Below, piece after piece: positions 26,521-35,679 of a stretch of 64,000 nt of DNA; within the stretch, counting starts at the first letter, position 1; the number at the start of each line of letters is the position of its first letter. The stretch lies in assembly GCA_027487775.1 (NCBI GenBank), contig JAIYCY010000025.1, positions 115,692 to 179,691 of the forward strand, read 5' to 3'. Under the pieces are notes generated by a model. The model ran no database searches, was not told where the DNA came from, and saw only the letters and a list, made by a program, of their open reading frames with translations. The stretch is from Planctomycetaceae bacterium (GTDB lineage: Bacteria; Planctomycetota; Phycisphaerae; Tepidisphaerales; Tepidisphaeraceae). The translations under genes and the position numbers were made by a program.

Positions 26521-28007
26521 ACCTTTGTGTCGCGATCGTTCACGGCATCGATGTCTCCGGCTTCCATTTCCTGCTGCATCTGGCTTTCGTTAGGCGGTGC
26601 GGTGAATCCGCCGCGCAGGACGAAGAGTCCGCCGACCATGTTCCAGCTCATTTGTGTGAGTCTGATGCTCATGGCGAGCGCGAGTGCTTCGCTGACGGTT
26701 GCGCCTTGCGTGGCGGTCAGCACCACGGCAAAGAACTCCATCACACCCACTCCGCCCGGCGTGAGCGGGACCGCCCCCACCAGCACCAGCACCGGAACCG
26801 CCACGAGGTAGAACGCCGGCGAGATGGGTAGCCCAAACGCCTCTCCCGCGAGCCATGCGCTGCCGACGACCGTGAGATGCACCGGCACCGTGATCAAGAG
26901 CGACCAGAAGATCAGCCACGGATTCGATCGAAAGACGCGTCCCACATCGCGGACGTGCTCAAGTTGCTTCTGCATCGGAAGCCTCTTGATGATCGCGCTC
27001 AAGCCCAATATCGCGCGGAGCCTGGACGAATTGATCACCGCCACGCCGAGTGCCATGGCCATGCAAATCGCCACCGATCCGATCGCCACCTGCAGACACG
27101 CCCGCGCTGTCGGCGAACTGGTATCGCCGCTCCGCAGGTACTGCACCGTCGCCATGGTCCCGCCCAGCATTACGAGCGCGAGCAAACCCAAGACTCGATC
27201 GATGAACACACTCAACACCGCCCGCGTCTTGTGCGGCGTGTTCTTGGCGGCGAGGTAGGCTTTGATGAAGTCGCCGCTGCTGGATCCGGGCAGAAACGTG
27301 CTGTAGAAAAAGCCCGCCATGTTCAGGCTTAGCGCCCGCATGAATGGCAGCGTGATTTCAAGAGGCCTGAGCAGCCTTTGCCATCGATAAGTCGTGAGGA
27401 TGAACGTCAGCGGAAAGATCGCAAGCGCCAAGGCAAGCAATCGCCAATCCGCACCACGCAGCATCGACCGCAACCCGATTTCCAGGGGCGGACGCGGCGT
27501 TTTCACTGAGAATCCGCCCGGCAGTTCCGACGGATCCACCCATTGCCCCGGCGACTGTAAATCATTGCCCACAAGCAGTCGCTTTGCCCGCGGGAGCTTG
27601 GGGTCGGACAGGTCAAGCTGCATCCCGAGCAGTCGCTGCTTCACGCCCGAATCCACCGTCACATACTTCCGATCAGGCTGACTGAGGAGTTCATCGATGA
27701 GCACCACCCTCTCCGCACCGCTTACCGGATCGATGATCGTGTATCGATCCGTCATCGTGTTGGCGTCGGAAGCTCCGTTGGAATTGATGACCTTCGCATT
27801 GACGACCCGCAACTCGGGCGTGACCAGATTGACGTGGTCGTACCAATTCAACTGCTGCACGATCCAGATGATCCCTACGACGGCAATACCCCACCGCAGG
27901 AACGTCAGCACGAATTTCAGCAGCGGTCGACGGGTAGATGTTCCCACCTCCGCGCGATTGGGGGCGGGCTCTTGGGTCGATCTCGTGGAATCATGTGGAT
28001 CAGGCAT
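26517..28007 (-). CDS. Lysylphosphatidylglycerol synthase TM-region / UPF0104-type flippase-like protein
   Basis: 496 residues. The N-terminal helix (~30-50) and a soluble insert (~55-170) are followed by about eight transmembrane segments from ~185 to 470. Family motifs are NMAGFFYSTFLPGSSSGDFIKAYL (~225-245, written here in part), RVLGLLALVMLGG and the VPLTPGGVGVMEF motif near residue 428. The LPG_synthase_TM family covers lipid flippases and MprF membrane halves; there is no C-terminal aminoacyl-transfer domain. It is probably involved in lipid or polyprenol handling. It is in one transcription unit with the FHA-like protein. Confidence 0.87.
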   Translation of the reverse strand: MPDPHDSTRSTQEPAPNRAEVGTSTRRPLLKFVLTFLRWGIAVVGIIWIVQQLNWYDHVNLVTPELRVVNAKVINSNGASDANTMTDRYTIIDPVSGAERVVLIDELLSQPDRKYVTVDSGVKQRLLGMQLDLSDPKLPRAKRLLVGNDLQSPGQWVDPSELPGGFSVKTPRPPLEIGLRSMLRGADWRLLALALAIFPLTFILTTYRWQRLLRPLEITLPFMRALSLNMAGFFYSTFLPGSSSGDFIKAYLAAKNTPHKTRAVLSVFIDRVLGLLALVMLGGTMATVQYLRSGDTSSPTARACLQVAIGSVAICMAMALGVAVINSSRLRAILGLSAIIKRLPMQKQLEHVRDVGRVFRSNPWLIFWSLLITVPVHLTVVGSAWLAGEAFGLPISPAFYLVAVPVLVLVGAVPLTPGGVGVMEFFAVVLTATQGATVSEALALAMSIRLTQMSWNMVGGLFVLRGGFTAPPNESQMQQEMEAGDIDAVNDRDTKV

Positions 28008-28080
28008 AAATACGTCGCCGCAGCTTACAGATTTTTGCGTTCATCGATATCGTGACAACACCAGAGTCCAATCAAAAGGC

Positions 28081-29640
28081 CTACGGACGATTCGGACGAT
28101 TTACACCCTTCGATGCGTCCACCGGACCCGGGTCTGAATCCGTCACGATGGTATTGGCGAGGTAATCACCCATTCGTTGTCGCCACGGCGTGAGCAGCAC
28201 GATGAGCAGCGGGAAGAGCAGCGTGTCGAGCCCGCGAAAGAGGTTCCGCGCGACGATCCGCATCGGTTCGGGCCTTTGTCCGTCAGGCCTGACCACGCGA
28301 AGCCCGAACAACCACTTGCCCGGCGATCGCCCGGTCAACAGCTCACAGCAGGTCGTATAAGCCATGTATCCCAAGATGCTAAGCGCCATGGTGATGGAAT
28401 CGGCATAAGTCGGCGTGCCATCGGATTGACCATCGGAATGCCGCGCGCTGACCAAGATCAATCCAAGCGCGAGCGGCCAGGCATCCAGAATCCCCGCAAG
28501 CAGACGACGGCCGAGGGGTGCGACACGCACGCGCAGCGGCAGCGGCTCTCCTGCGCCCTGCAACATCGACCACACCAACACAGGCAACACCGACAAGGTC
28601 ACGACCGCCCGCACCAGCCACACACCATTCTCGCCCGCCACCGGCATCGCACCCGCGCGCATCGCCTGGGTCGCGGCGGTCCCGTCCGGGGCGATACCCT
28701 GCTCCAAGATCGATCCCCCCGCACGTGCGACCAACCTGATCTCGCCCCCCGCCGTCGTTGCCCAGACTCCGCTCGTCTCACGCTGCGCAAACACAGCATC
28801 CGCATCCACGCGTCGACTCTCGGTCCAGCGATCCTTCACCCACGAGCGCATCGACAATCCGTCCTCCCCCACGAATAGCACAGTCGGCTGCGACAACCCC
28901 GACAATGCGACCGCCTCCCGCGCGCCTCCCGGCGACAACACGGTCCATGCCGCGGCCGGTTCGACGCCCTCGTCATTCGTGGCAGTCACTTGAACATCAT
29001 CCAACCGTTCGATATCCAACCGTTCGATCCACGCCTCCACGCGTCCGTCGCTGGTCCGGCGCACGATCAGCAACCGATCCGGGCCGGCATTCGAAAGGCG
29101 AAGGCCGTCCGACACATCCGCCGGCAAGTTCAGTCGTCGCGCGAGGTCAAATCGCCCCCCGCGCATGCCATGAAGCACAAGCCCCGACGCATCGCGCGCG
29201 AGAACCCACCGCACATCATCGTTCGCCTCGGCGACTGCAATCGCCCGCCCGTCGCCTGGCACGGTCGGTCCGGGTACGAGCGATCCTCGGGTCGCCCCAC
29301 TCGCTCGATCGCCGCGCGATGCCAGCGCCCACGTCCCATCTCCAAACACGATCGCCAGCCGTTCACCCATCGCCCCCACATTCACCACTTCACGCGACAA
29401 CTCCGTCACGCCTTCCCATCGCCCCGGCCCGGTGCCATCCAGATTCCGTGCACGCACTTCGCCCCAGGGCCCCGCGTTCGACGGATCTTCGCTCGTCCCA
29501 TCCGCGCGACGCCCTTCCATCTCTCGCCCGACCACCAGCCAATAACTTTCCCCCGACGCTTGATTGAACACGCCCGCATCGCTTCGCCCGACGAAGCAGT
29601 TCAGTACGAGCAACATCAACATCCACGATCGCAAGCGCAT
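28081..29640 (-). CDS. RDD-family membrane protein with exported N-terminal domain
   Basis: 519 residues. A signal peptide (cleavage near SDAG) precedes a large beta-propeller-like exported region (~25-330) with repeated GDGTWALAS and DRLLIV blade-like strands. A helix at ~345-365 is followed by the RDD domain (~375-500), with RRLLAGILDAW, the TGRSPGKWLFGLRVV motif and RQRMGDYLANTIV. RDD domains are seen in small-molecule and ion transporters, but function is unassigned. It is 17 bp after the lipoprotein gene and 73 bp before the flippase-like gene. Confidence 0.85.
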   Translation of the reverse strand: MRLRSWMLMLLVLNCFVGRSDAGVFNQASGESYWLVVGREMEGRRADGTSEDPSNAGPWGEVRARNLDGTGPGRWEGVTELSREVVNVGAMGERLAIVFGDGTWALASRGDRASGATRGSLVPGPTVPGDGRAIAVAEANDDVRWVLARDASGLVLHGMRGGRFDLARRLNLPADVSDGLRLSNAGPDRLLIVRRTSDGRVEAWIERLDIERLDDVQVTATNDEGVEPAAAWTVLSPGGAREAVALSGLSQPTVLFVGEDGLSMRSWVKDRWTESRRVDADAVFAQRETSGVWATTAGGEIRLVARAGGSILEQGIAPDGTAATQAMRAGAMPVAGENGVWLVRAVVTLSVLPVLVWSMLQGAGEPLPLRVRVAPLGRRLLAGILDAWPLALGLILVSARHSDGQSDGTPTYADSITMALSILGYMAYTTCCELLTGRSPGKWLFGLRVVRPDGQRPEPMRIVARNLFRGLDTLLFPLLIVLLTPWRQRMGDYLANTIVTDSDPGPVDASKGVNRPNRP

Positions 29641-29657
29641 CGACTTCTTTCACTTTT

Positions 29658-30566
29658 CTAGAATCGGGTTTCTTCGTCCAGATTCACCACTGTCCGTGCC
29701 CCGGATCGCGATGGATCAAACCGAAAACTCGCCTCGCTCGGTCGATTGCCTCGCTTCAGACGCATGTCATCCAGCTTCAGCATCAGTTTCGATTTCGACT
29801 CCACAAACCACAATTCCATCCGCCCCGCAAGCCTTACATCCACGCCTTCGACTTCTCGATAGTTCAGGAAGCGTCCACGCACGATCACGCGCCCGTCACG
29901 ATCAAACACCCACACCCATCGCGGTTCGAGCGTCGCGCGGTCAAACCACATCTCACGCACGCACACCCACCGATCGACATGCGGAATCGACCATGTGATC
30001 ATGTACGCGTCGTAGTCGGGGTTGAATCTCATCACCGGCACAGGCGGACGAATCAGATCGCTGGGCAGCGGCTCCCATCCGAGCGCCGCCAGCAACGCGT
30101 CAGGCCGCACGGGAAGTCGCACATCATCGAATGGGATCGCTGTGTCCAGTCGCCCGAACCATGTTGTCTCGACGCCTTCGGGGAGGCTGAGCCAGAATCG
30201 CTCATCTGTCACACCGGCATCAAAGACGGTCTTGCTCAGTTTGGTACCGATGATCCGCAATCCCGACGACTTGGCCTCCGCAGCATCTGCGGACGGCGCA
30301 CGCCGCATGTAATTCAGACCGACGTCGCCGTTGACGAACTCGCGTTTCTTCCCGTCGTCGACCTCGAGCTCAAATGTCCCCGCCGCCCACAATGTTGAAA
30401 GGCCGGCCGTCCGCGCGTTGATCGCTTCGATGACACCGTCCAGCGGAAGCGTCGGCCCGGTCCACGGTTGTCGCACCACAGTCGCTCGATCCACGCGCGC
30501 ACAGCCGATCGTGATGAGCATCGCGATCAGGAGCAGCGTCGACCCCACATTCGCTCGCAGCCGCAT
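29658..30566 (-). CDS. Lipoprotein, LolA/LppX-like fold suspected
   Basis: 302 residues from the ATG at 30566, which overlaps the TGA of the upstream gene (TGATG). The signal sequence ends in the lipobox LITIGC (Cys about 22), predicting an acylated envelope protein. The rest is beta-rich, with alternating hydrophobic strands such as RFWLSLPEGVETTWFG and LAGRMELWFVES, resembling lipoprotein-carrier-like half-barrels; no named family is certain. It sits inside the seven-gene minus-strand unit. Confidence 0.75.
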   Translation of the reverse strand: MRLRANVGSTLLLIAMLITIGCARVDRATVVRQPWTGPTLPLDGVIEAINARTAGLSTLWAAGTFELEVDDGKKREFVNGDVGLNYMRRAPSADAAEAKSSGLRIIGTKLSKTVFDAGVTDERFWLSLPEGVETTWFGRLDTAIPFDDVRLPVRPDALLAALGWEPLPSDLIRPPVPVMRFNPDYDAYMITWSIPHVDRWVCVREMWFDRATLEPRWVWVFDRDGRVIVRGRFLNYREVEGVDVRLAGRMELWFVESKSKLMLKLDDMRLKRGNRPSEASFRFDPSRSGARTVVNLDEETRF

Positions 30567-31234
30567 CACGACTCCTGATTCAAGATTTCACCCAGCATTG
30601 TCTGCACATTCGCGATCTGATCCTCGCTCGGCGAGACCTCTGCGATCGACAGCAGTTCGTCGCGTCCTCGCAGTTTCATCTGCCAGACTCGTCCGTCGCT
30701 GGTGTCGCGTGTCGATTCGAGGTTGAGCAATCGCTTTCGCATTAGGATGAGTGCGAGGATGAATCGGAACGCTCGTTTTTCCGGCTCGACGACATCGGCA
30801 AGTCGAACGAGCAATTCGCCGAGTGTTGTGTCATCGACCAGTGGATTTCGCTTGGGCTGCGCGTCTGGATGGGGCATCGTGGTCCGCCAGAACCCGACGA
30901 AGCTCAATCGATCCACGCCGGGCCAAGCGTCGAGTTTGACGTCGACGCGTTCAAAGCCCGCTTCTGTTTCGCGCAGGCCTGCCATGAAGGCCTCGCCCGG
31001 CGCGATCGCCTGCCCGCTCACCGCACAAAGCCCCGCCGGCCGAGATAGCGAGTACCCTCGCGGCCCGCTCGCCGCCGACGATGATGCTACTGACGATGAT
31101 GCCCCAGGCGCTGATGCAATCGCCGTTGATGCAGTCGCCGCTGATGCAGTCGCCGCTGATGCAATCGATGCCGCCGCGGCGACTGCCGAATCTGCGGGTG
31201 TCGGTTCAGTTTCAAGTGTCGTCGATTGATTCAA
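30566..31234 (-). CDS. Conserved hypothetical protein with Ala/Ser-rich linker
   Basis: 222 residues from a TTG start at 31234, chosen because GGAGG lies 7 nt upstream; the frame continues upstream without such a site. Residues ~10-55 are an Ala/Ser/Thr low-complexity linker encoded by 15-bp tandem repeats. The conserved part (~60-222) begins CAVSGQAIAPGE and contains the motifs DRLSFVGFWRTTMPHP and EPEKRAFRFILALILMRKRLL. Function unknown; the Cys and an early RYSLSRPAGLC-like region might bind metal together with the small Cys protein encoded just upstream. Confidence 0.7.
   Translation of the reverse strand: MNQSTTLETEPTPADSAVAAAASIASAATASAATASTAIASAPGASSSVASSSAASGPRGYSLSRPAGLCAVSGQAIAPGEAFMAGLRETEAGFERVDVKLDAWPGVDRLSFVGFWRTTMPHPDAQPKRNPLVDDTTLGELLVRLADVVEPEKRAFRFILALILMRKRLLNLESTRDTSDGRVWQMKLRGRDELLSIAEVSPSEDQIANVQTMLGEILNQES
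31111..31170. repeat. Four 15-bp tandem repeats inside a coding region
   Basis: Units at 31111, 31126, 31141 and 31156, based on CTGATGCAGTCGCCG, encode the Ala/Ser-rich linker of the hypothetical protein. A period divisible by three allows copy-number change without frameshift. Confidence 0.9.
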
Positions 31235-31323
31235 TGTGCATCCTCCATGACACCGACGCCAGGCCGTTTCCGTCGAAGCATGCCGCTCCTCGTCGCGTCG
31301 AACTCCGGCAAGACTCCGGCCGG

Positions 31324-31578
31324 TCACTCTACCACAAATTCACGCTCATCCGAACCACCCTCGCCCACCATAAAGCGGGCCGACTTTCCACATTTCGGAC
31401 ACCGTGCGTCATACCGCTTGCCGTCGCCGGACCGATACACACGCTGATAGACCGAGCAGCACGCAAACAGCACACGCAGGTAGGGCCTCTTTCCCTCAGC
31501 CCGCTGTGCCTGCAAATGTGGCACGTCTATGTCGGCAGACCGAATGTCGAGCTGGTAGTCGCGAGGGTCTGACTTCAT
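31324..31578 (-). CDS. Small conserved protein with CPKC motif
   Basis: 84 residues from the ATG at 31578, which has GAGGTGG 6 nt upstream. It has a Cys pair in LFACCSVYQRVYR and a CxxC in RCPKCGKSARFMVGEGG, suggesting a small metal site or zinc ribbon. It resembles short hypothetical proteins seen in planctomycetes; no function is known. Same strand and close spacing as its neighbours. Confidence 0.7.
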   Translation of the reverse strand: MKSDPRDYQLDIRSADIDVPHLQAQRAEGKRPYLRVLFACCSVYQRVYRSGDGKRYDARCPKCGKSARFMVGEGGSDEREFVVE

Positions 31579-31678
31579 TCGATCCACCTCATGGGTCATA
31601 CGAGATCCGGAAATGAGACGCGCCGTTCATGGCTCATATCCGCTTGCTCAGCTCATAGAATCGGCTCATTTGATCGAA

Positions 31679-32257
31679 TCATTTGATCTGTTCCACCACG
31701 CGATCGATCTGCCCGATGGCCGACTTCAGTTTGGTGTTCAGTTGCACGATGGCATCGGCATCGGCTGCATCGATATTCACACGAGCGATCGCCCCCGCTC
31801 CTGAGATAGCCGCCCGAAGGCTTGCCATCGCCACGCGAAAATCAGACCGCATCCACGGATTCACCGCCGGCCCGAATACCTCCGCCGCCCGTCCCAATTC
31901 CTCCGCCAGCGTGATCATCGTCTGCGGCACCAGCAGGCATCTCGCCGACGCATCTTTTAACGCTTGTTCATTTCCCGACGCCTTCGCATCGCGATACGCC
32001 GCATACGCTTCCTGATCCTCGACCATCAGTTGCACGCCGAGCCGAGCGATCTTGTCCGATCGGTCGACCCACATCTGAAACGTCGCATCAAAGCCCGCCG
32101 AGCCTTTCCGACCCACCGAATACCGCAACACCATCGCCAGTTGTGCCGCCCCGATCGCCAGCATCAACCCAGACGCCGCCCCACCCCCCGGTGTCGCCTC
32201 GCGACTGGCCAGTCGTTCCAGGAACACTGCGATACTCGTCGATCCGTCAAGAGACAT
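31679..32257 (-). CDS. Cyclodeaminase/cyclohydrolase family protein
   Basis: 192 residues from the ATG at 32257 (MSLDGSTSIAVFLERL). The N-terminal motif FLERLASREATPGGGAASGL is the signature of the formiminotransferase-cyclodeaminase C-terminal domain (also FchA, methenyl-THF cyclohydrolase). The all-helical remainder fits the family length. It probably acts on formimino- or methenyl-tetrahydrofolate in the cytoplasm; which reaction cannot be decided from the sequence. Its 3' end shows a 10-bp duplication over the stop (31666-31675 and 31679-31688). Confidence 0.85.
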   Translation of the reverse strand: MSLDGSTSIAVFLERLASREATPGGGAASGLMLAIGAAQLAMVLRYSVGRKGSAGFDATFQMWVDRSDKIARLGVQLMVEDQEAYAAYRDAKASGNEQALKDASARCLLVPQTMITLAEELGRAAEVFGPAVNPWMRSDFRVAMASLRAAISGAGAIARVNIDAADADAIVQLNTKLKSAIGQIDRVVEQIK

Positions 32258-32323
32258 ACGCGACCTCGATCGTGGGGCCAAAGCGCCGCAGACAGTCTGG
32301 CAGCATGACCCACGCCGATGTGA

Positions 32324-32857
32324 TCATTGCTCATCCCGCGGCGTGTCGATCGTTTCGTCCTGATCGATCTCGCTCAGATACGTCAGCGCTCGCTCGAGTT
32401 CATTGCGGAGATGTCGCACGCGCAAGAGGCTTTTGACGCGTGTGATCAATTCGAACTTGTTCACGGGCTTGCTGATGAAATCGTCGGTGCCGCATTCGCT
32501 CGCCTGCTCGACATCGCCGAGTTCGTTGAGGGCGGTCACCATGAGGATTTGGATGTCGCGGGTGGCGGGGTCGCTTTTGAGCTTGCGGCAGACTTGAAAT
32601 CCGCTCATCCGCGGCATCATGATGTCGAGGAGGATGAGGTCCGGCTGTTCGCGTGAGACGGCGGCCAGTGCTTCGATTCCATCGGATGCCGTGGTGACGC
32701 GTACCGGCAGACTTTCGAGGAATGCCTGCAGCAGTTCGACGTTTTGCGGATTGTCATCCACCACCAAAACCGACGATTGCGGCAAAAACGATTCATGCCC
32801 ACTCACCGGCTGTGGGGCGGTTGCGGACGGTACCGTCGGGGAATTCGTTTCAGTCAT
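32324..32857 (-). CDS. Single-domain response regulator
   Basis: 177 residues from the ATG at 32857 (MTETNSPTV). After a 25-residue flexible lead comes a complete receiver domain: acidic pair in VVDDN (~33-36), phosphoacceptor Asp78 in LILLDIMMPRMSG, Thr in MVTALN and Lys in FISKPVNKFEL. The ~35-residue helical tail (RVRHLRNELERALTYL) is coiled-coil-like and there is no output domain. It should act by protein-protein contact. No histidine kinase is adjacent. Confidence 0.9.
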   Translation of the reverse strand: MTETNSPTVPSATAPQPVSGHESFLPQSSVLVVDDNPQNVELLQAFLESLPVRVTTASDGIEALAAVSREQPDLILLDIMMPRMSGFQVCRKLKSDPATRDIQILMVTALNELGDVEQASECGTDDFISKPVNKFELITRVKSLLRVRHLRNELERALTYLSEIDQDETIDTPRDEQ

Positions 32858-32946
32858 ACAGATGTCCAGTCCTTGCAATCATTCGCTTCGTTCGATCGGT
32901 CCCACCCGTTTCCTCAACCTTCGCTTTTTGGCGTTTTGCCAGTTCA

Positions 32947-33663
32947 TCAGGATTCGACCAGCGCCGGAATCGAGGGTCGCACATCGATCACCGGCAACAC
33001 GCGGGCCAATTCGCGCAAGAGCCGTTGATCCTCGGAATCAGACGAATGCTCCAGTCGCCAGAGCAGGCCGTCGAGTTCGGACGGATGATCCACATCACTC
33101 CATCGACCGAGCACACAGTCTTCGATTCCCATTCGGTCGGCGGCGTTCAGAATGGCCTCGCATTCGTGCCCTGCGTTCCATTTGACCTGTTCGAGCAGTT
33201 GAACGACATCGACGCTGCTTTGGAGTCCGAGGCACCAAAACGCGCCGTCGTCGGTCGGCCCGAGCACCACCGGAAACTGCAGGAGCGCTTCGAGCGCATG
33301 ATGGATCATCGCCGCCGGGACATCGGGGGCATCAGCGCCGATGAACAACACACGTCCGTAGTGTGGTGAAAGCTCGCGATGAGCCTCGGCGATCCGTTCA
33401 CCCAAATCGCCATCGACTTGTGCGAGATATCTCGACGCCAGATCTCCGAGCATCCGCTCGAATCCGTCCTGCGCGGTATGCGGGGCATAGCACACCGTCA
33501 GTGGCCCGCGCTCAAGGCCGTCGATCCGCCTCGCCGTGTGCCTGAGGAAAATCCGATGGATTGCCTCCGACTGTTCAGGCGAATAGCGCGCATGGAGGCG
33601 CGTCCGCACCCGACCCGCCTCGGGTAATCTCGCCAGAAGAACAATCGTCGCGCCGCTTGCCAT
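32947..33663 (-). CDS. TIGR04282/DUF2064 glycosyltransferase-A-like protein
   Basis: 238 residues from the ATG at 33663. It starts with the nucleotide-binding motif LLARLPEAGRVRTRL, followed by GADAPDVPAAMI and GPTDDGAFWCLGL, the three landmarks of this GT-A-like family (related to MobA-type nucleotidyltransferases). Substrate unknown. It lies between the response regulator and the polysaccharide-cluster peptidase. Confidence 0.85.
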   Translation of the reverse strand: MASGATIVLLARLPEAGRVRTRLHARYSPEQSEAIHRIFLRHTARRIDGLERGPLTVCYAPHTAQDGFERMLGDLASRYLAQVDGDLGERIAEAHRELSPHYGRVLFIGADAPDVPAAMIHHALEALLQFPVVLGPTDDGAFWCLGLQSSVDVVQLLEQVKWNAGHECEAILNAADRMGIEDCVLGRWSDVDHPSELDGLLWRLEHSSDSEDQRLLRELARVLPVIDVRPSIPALVES

Positions 33664-33721
33664 CACACCATAACCCTACGCTCCCCCGCCGCTCCAGTAA
33701 AGCAGCGGCACTTTTCAACAT

Positions 33722-35110
33722 TCAGCCGATTCCCACAAGCCTCTCCCCTGTCCGCGCTTCCCGGACCAAATCCGCCTCCTGCAACATCTGTCTAGCCCGC
33801 AACATCGTCGAAGCCTCCAACCCACTCAATCCGACCATTTCGTCCCATCCGCGCGTCCCGTCCGACAAACTCAACACCCACAACATCGCAAAATCGAGCT
33901 TCGGCATTCCACCCCCGCCCGCCAAGCCCTCATACAACCCGCGCCGCCCCAGCATCGGCTCGCCGAACGGGCTCAGGTTGATCCACGATCCCGCTTCCCA
34001 TTTCGGCACTTGTTCGCGCGGGGGCAATCCCACCGCTTCGATCAACTCGATCCACGACTTCACCACGCCCGCCGACCGCGCGATCATCTCCTCGTCCACG
34101 AAACTCAAATCGTCCGCCGACGTATGATACTCGTCGTACATCCCGTTCGGCGTGCGCGTCAGATTGACCATTTCCAGATCAAACCCCGGCGAATTGAACT
34201 GCCGCTCGTCGTATCCATAAGGCTCCCAATCCCGAACACGCAGCACCTCACCCGCACCGCGTGCAGCCCTCACCAGCGTCTCTACGATCGCCCCACCACG
34301 TCTCGGCCGTTTCACACACATCGCGCCAGGATCCCCGAGACAACTCAAGACGATCCCACCCCGAACCTTTGGTCGCTCGCCAATCGCCCGCGCGGGATCG
34401 ACCGAGGTCATCCGCTCGTGCAGCCACGTAATCGAGCCAATCGTTCCGGGGATGAATAGCAGACGATAGCCATATCTGCGATTGCCAGTCGAAAGCCACT
34501 CTCCAATTCTCTTGGCCACTTCGATCGAACTTAGGTTGTCATTGGCAAGCTGTGGGTGACAGCAGTGCGCACTTAGTAGAATCTCCTCATCCGATGATCC
34601 CGGAAAAAAGCATTCGCCGATCGTCAGAGATCCATCGACCACCCTCGTACCGATCTCCACCTCGTACTTTGCATCCGGCATCTTCATGCGCTCGGCATGT
34701 GCCAGGCACACGCCGCTTTTCGGAACGTAGTAACTGGTTCGGTACGGGATCCAATTCGGTCGATCCGGACGCGACATCAAGATCGGCTGCAAGTCTGAGA
34801 GCGACACGTTTCGCATCGACAGAGGACGGCTATAGTTAAGCACGTGCAGATCGCGCACGCCGCTGTCCGCCCACATTCGCCCCCGATCGTCTCGCAAGGT
34901 CGCCCGCGTCAGTTCCCATTCGCCCGGCACATGCCAGTCCAACACCGGCTGGCCGGTCGGCACTTCCATCATTTCGATTGGAAGATACCGGCCGATCGTC
35001 CGAATCGTCTCACGCAAGCCCGGACCCGCAATCGAACGATGCAGCGGCCAGAGCTCTTCCATTAGTCCCATCGGCCGCTCCGTTTGAAACATCCGATCGA
35101 ATCGATCCAT
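33722..35110 (-). CDS. DUF4910/DUF2172 metallopeptidase-like protein
   Basis: 462 residues. The N-terminal DUF2172 part (~1-140) contains DWHVPGEWEL and the inserted PA-like region. The M28-like core (~150-370) shows LLSAHCCHPQLANDNLSS (~187-204), where the His, Asp and a downstream Glu would bind zinc, and EYHTSADDLSFV near 327. A winged-helix C-terminus (~385-462) follows. Such proteins recur in polysaccharide and O-antigen clusters, but their substrate is not established. It is 12 bp downstream of the RmlC-like gene. Confidence 0.85.
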   Translation of the reverse strand: MDRFDRMFQTERPMGLMEELWPLHRSIAGPGLRETIRTIGRYLPIEMMEVPTGQPVLDWHVPGEWELTRATLRDDRGRMWADSGVRDLHVLNYSRPLSMRNVSLSDLQPILMSRPDRPNWIPYRTSYYVPKSGVCLAHAERMKMPDAKYEVEIGTRVVDGSLTIGECFFPGSSDEEILLSAHCCHPQLANDNLSSIEVAKRIGEWLSTGNRRYGYRLLFIPGTIGSITWLHERMTSVDPARAIGERPKVRGGIVLSCLGDPGAMCVKRPRRGGAIVETLVRAARGAGEVLRVRDWEPYGYDERQFNSPGFDLEMVNLTRTPNGMYDEYHTSADDLSFVDEEMIARSAGVVKSWIELIEAVGLPPREQVPKWEAGSWINLSPFGEPMLGRRGLYEGLAGGGGMPKLDFAMLWVLSLSDGTRGWDEMVGLSGLEASTMLRARQMLQEADLVREARTGERLVGIG

Positions 35111-35122
35111 TCCACATCAGCA

Positions 35123-35653
35123 TCAACCGACATAGTCTGGATAGTTCGCATCCCGATCAATCACCACTTCCACACCAAGGGGCCATTCGATTCCGAAACG
35201 AGGATCGTTGTACCGAACCCCACGGGCGGCCTGTTGATTCCAAAGCCCGGCGATGGCGTATCCGACATCACTATGATCTTCGAGCGTGATATATCCGTGA
35301 GCACAGCCCGAGGGAATATAAAACTGCCGTTGATTCTCATACGACAGCTCTACGCCAAACCACTGCATGTACGAAGGCGAGTCCTTCCGCAGGTCGATCG
35401 CCACATCAAACACCCTTCCGCGGATCGCACGCACGAGCTTTGTTTCCCCGTGTGGATCGATTTGATAATGCATCCCGCGCAGCGTTCCGCGCTGATGATT
35501 GCCTGCCGTCGCGAGATAGCTGTAATCCGTCACCAATCCGTGCTGCCGAAAGACATCGACATCAAAGGATCGATAAAAGTCTCCGCGAAAGTCAGCAAAT
35601 CGCTGCACTTCGATGACGAATGCCCCTTGAATCCTGGTGGGAAGAATTTTCAT
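35123..35653 (-). CDS. RmlC-like sugar-nucleotide 3,5-epimerase
   Basis: 176 residues from the ATG at 35653; the frame extends to 35755 into rfbG, but only this start matches the family. Cupin fold with the RmlC signatures RGDFYRSFD, the catalytic His in LRGMHYQ (~residue 64) and IPSGCAHGYITLED. The family epimerises 4-keto-6-deoxyhexose nucleotides at C3 and/or C5. Beside rfbF and rfbG the substrate is probably CDP-linked rather than dTDP-linked. Confidence 0.88.
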   Translation of the reverse strand: MKILPTRIQGAFVIEVQRFADFRGDFYRSFDVDVFRQHGLVTDYSYLATAGNHQRGTLRGMHYQIDPHGETKLVRAIRGRVFDVAIDLRKDSPSYMQWFGVELSYENQRQFYIPSGCAHGYITLEDHSDVGYAIAGLWNQQAARGVRYNDPRFGIEWPLGVEVVIDRDANYPDYVG

Positions 35654-35679
35654 GCTTGTGACCTCATCGGTCGTGCGGT

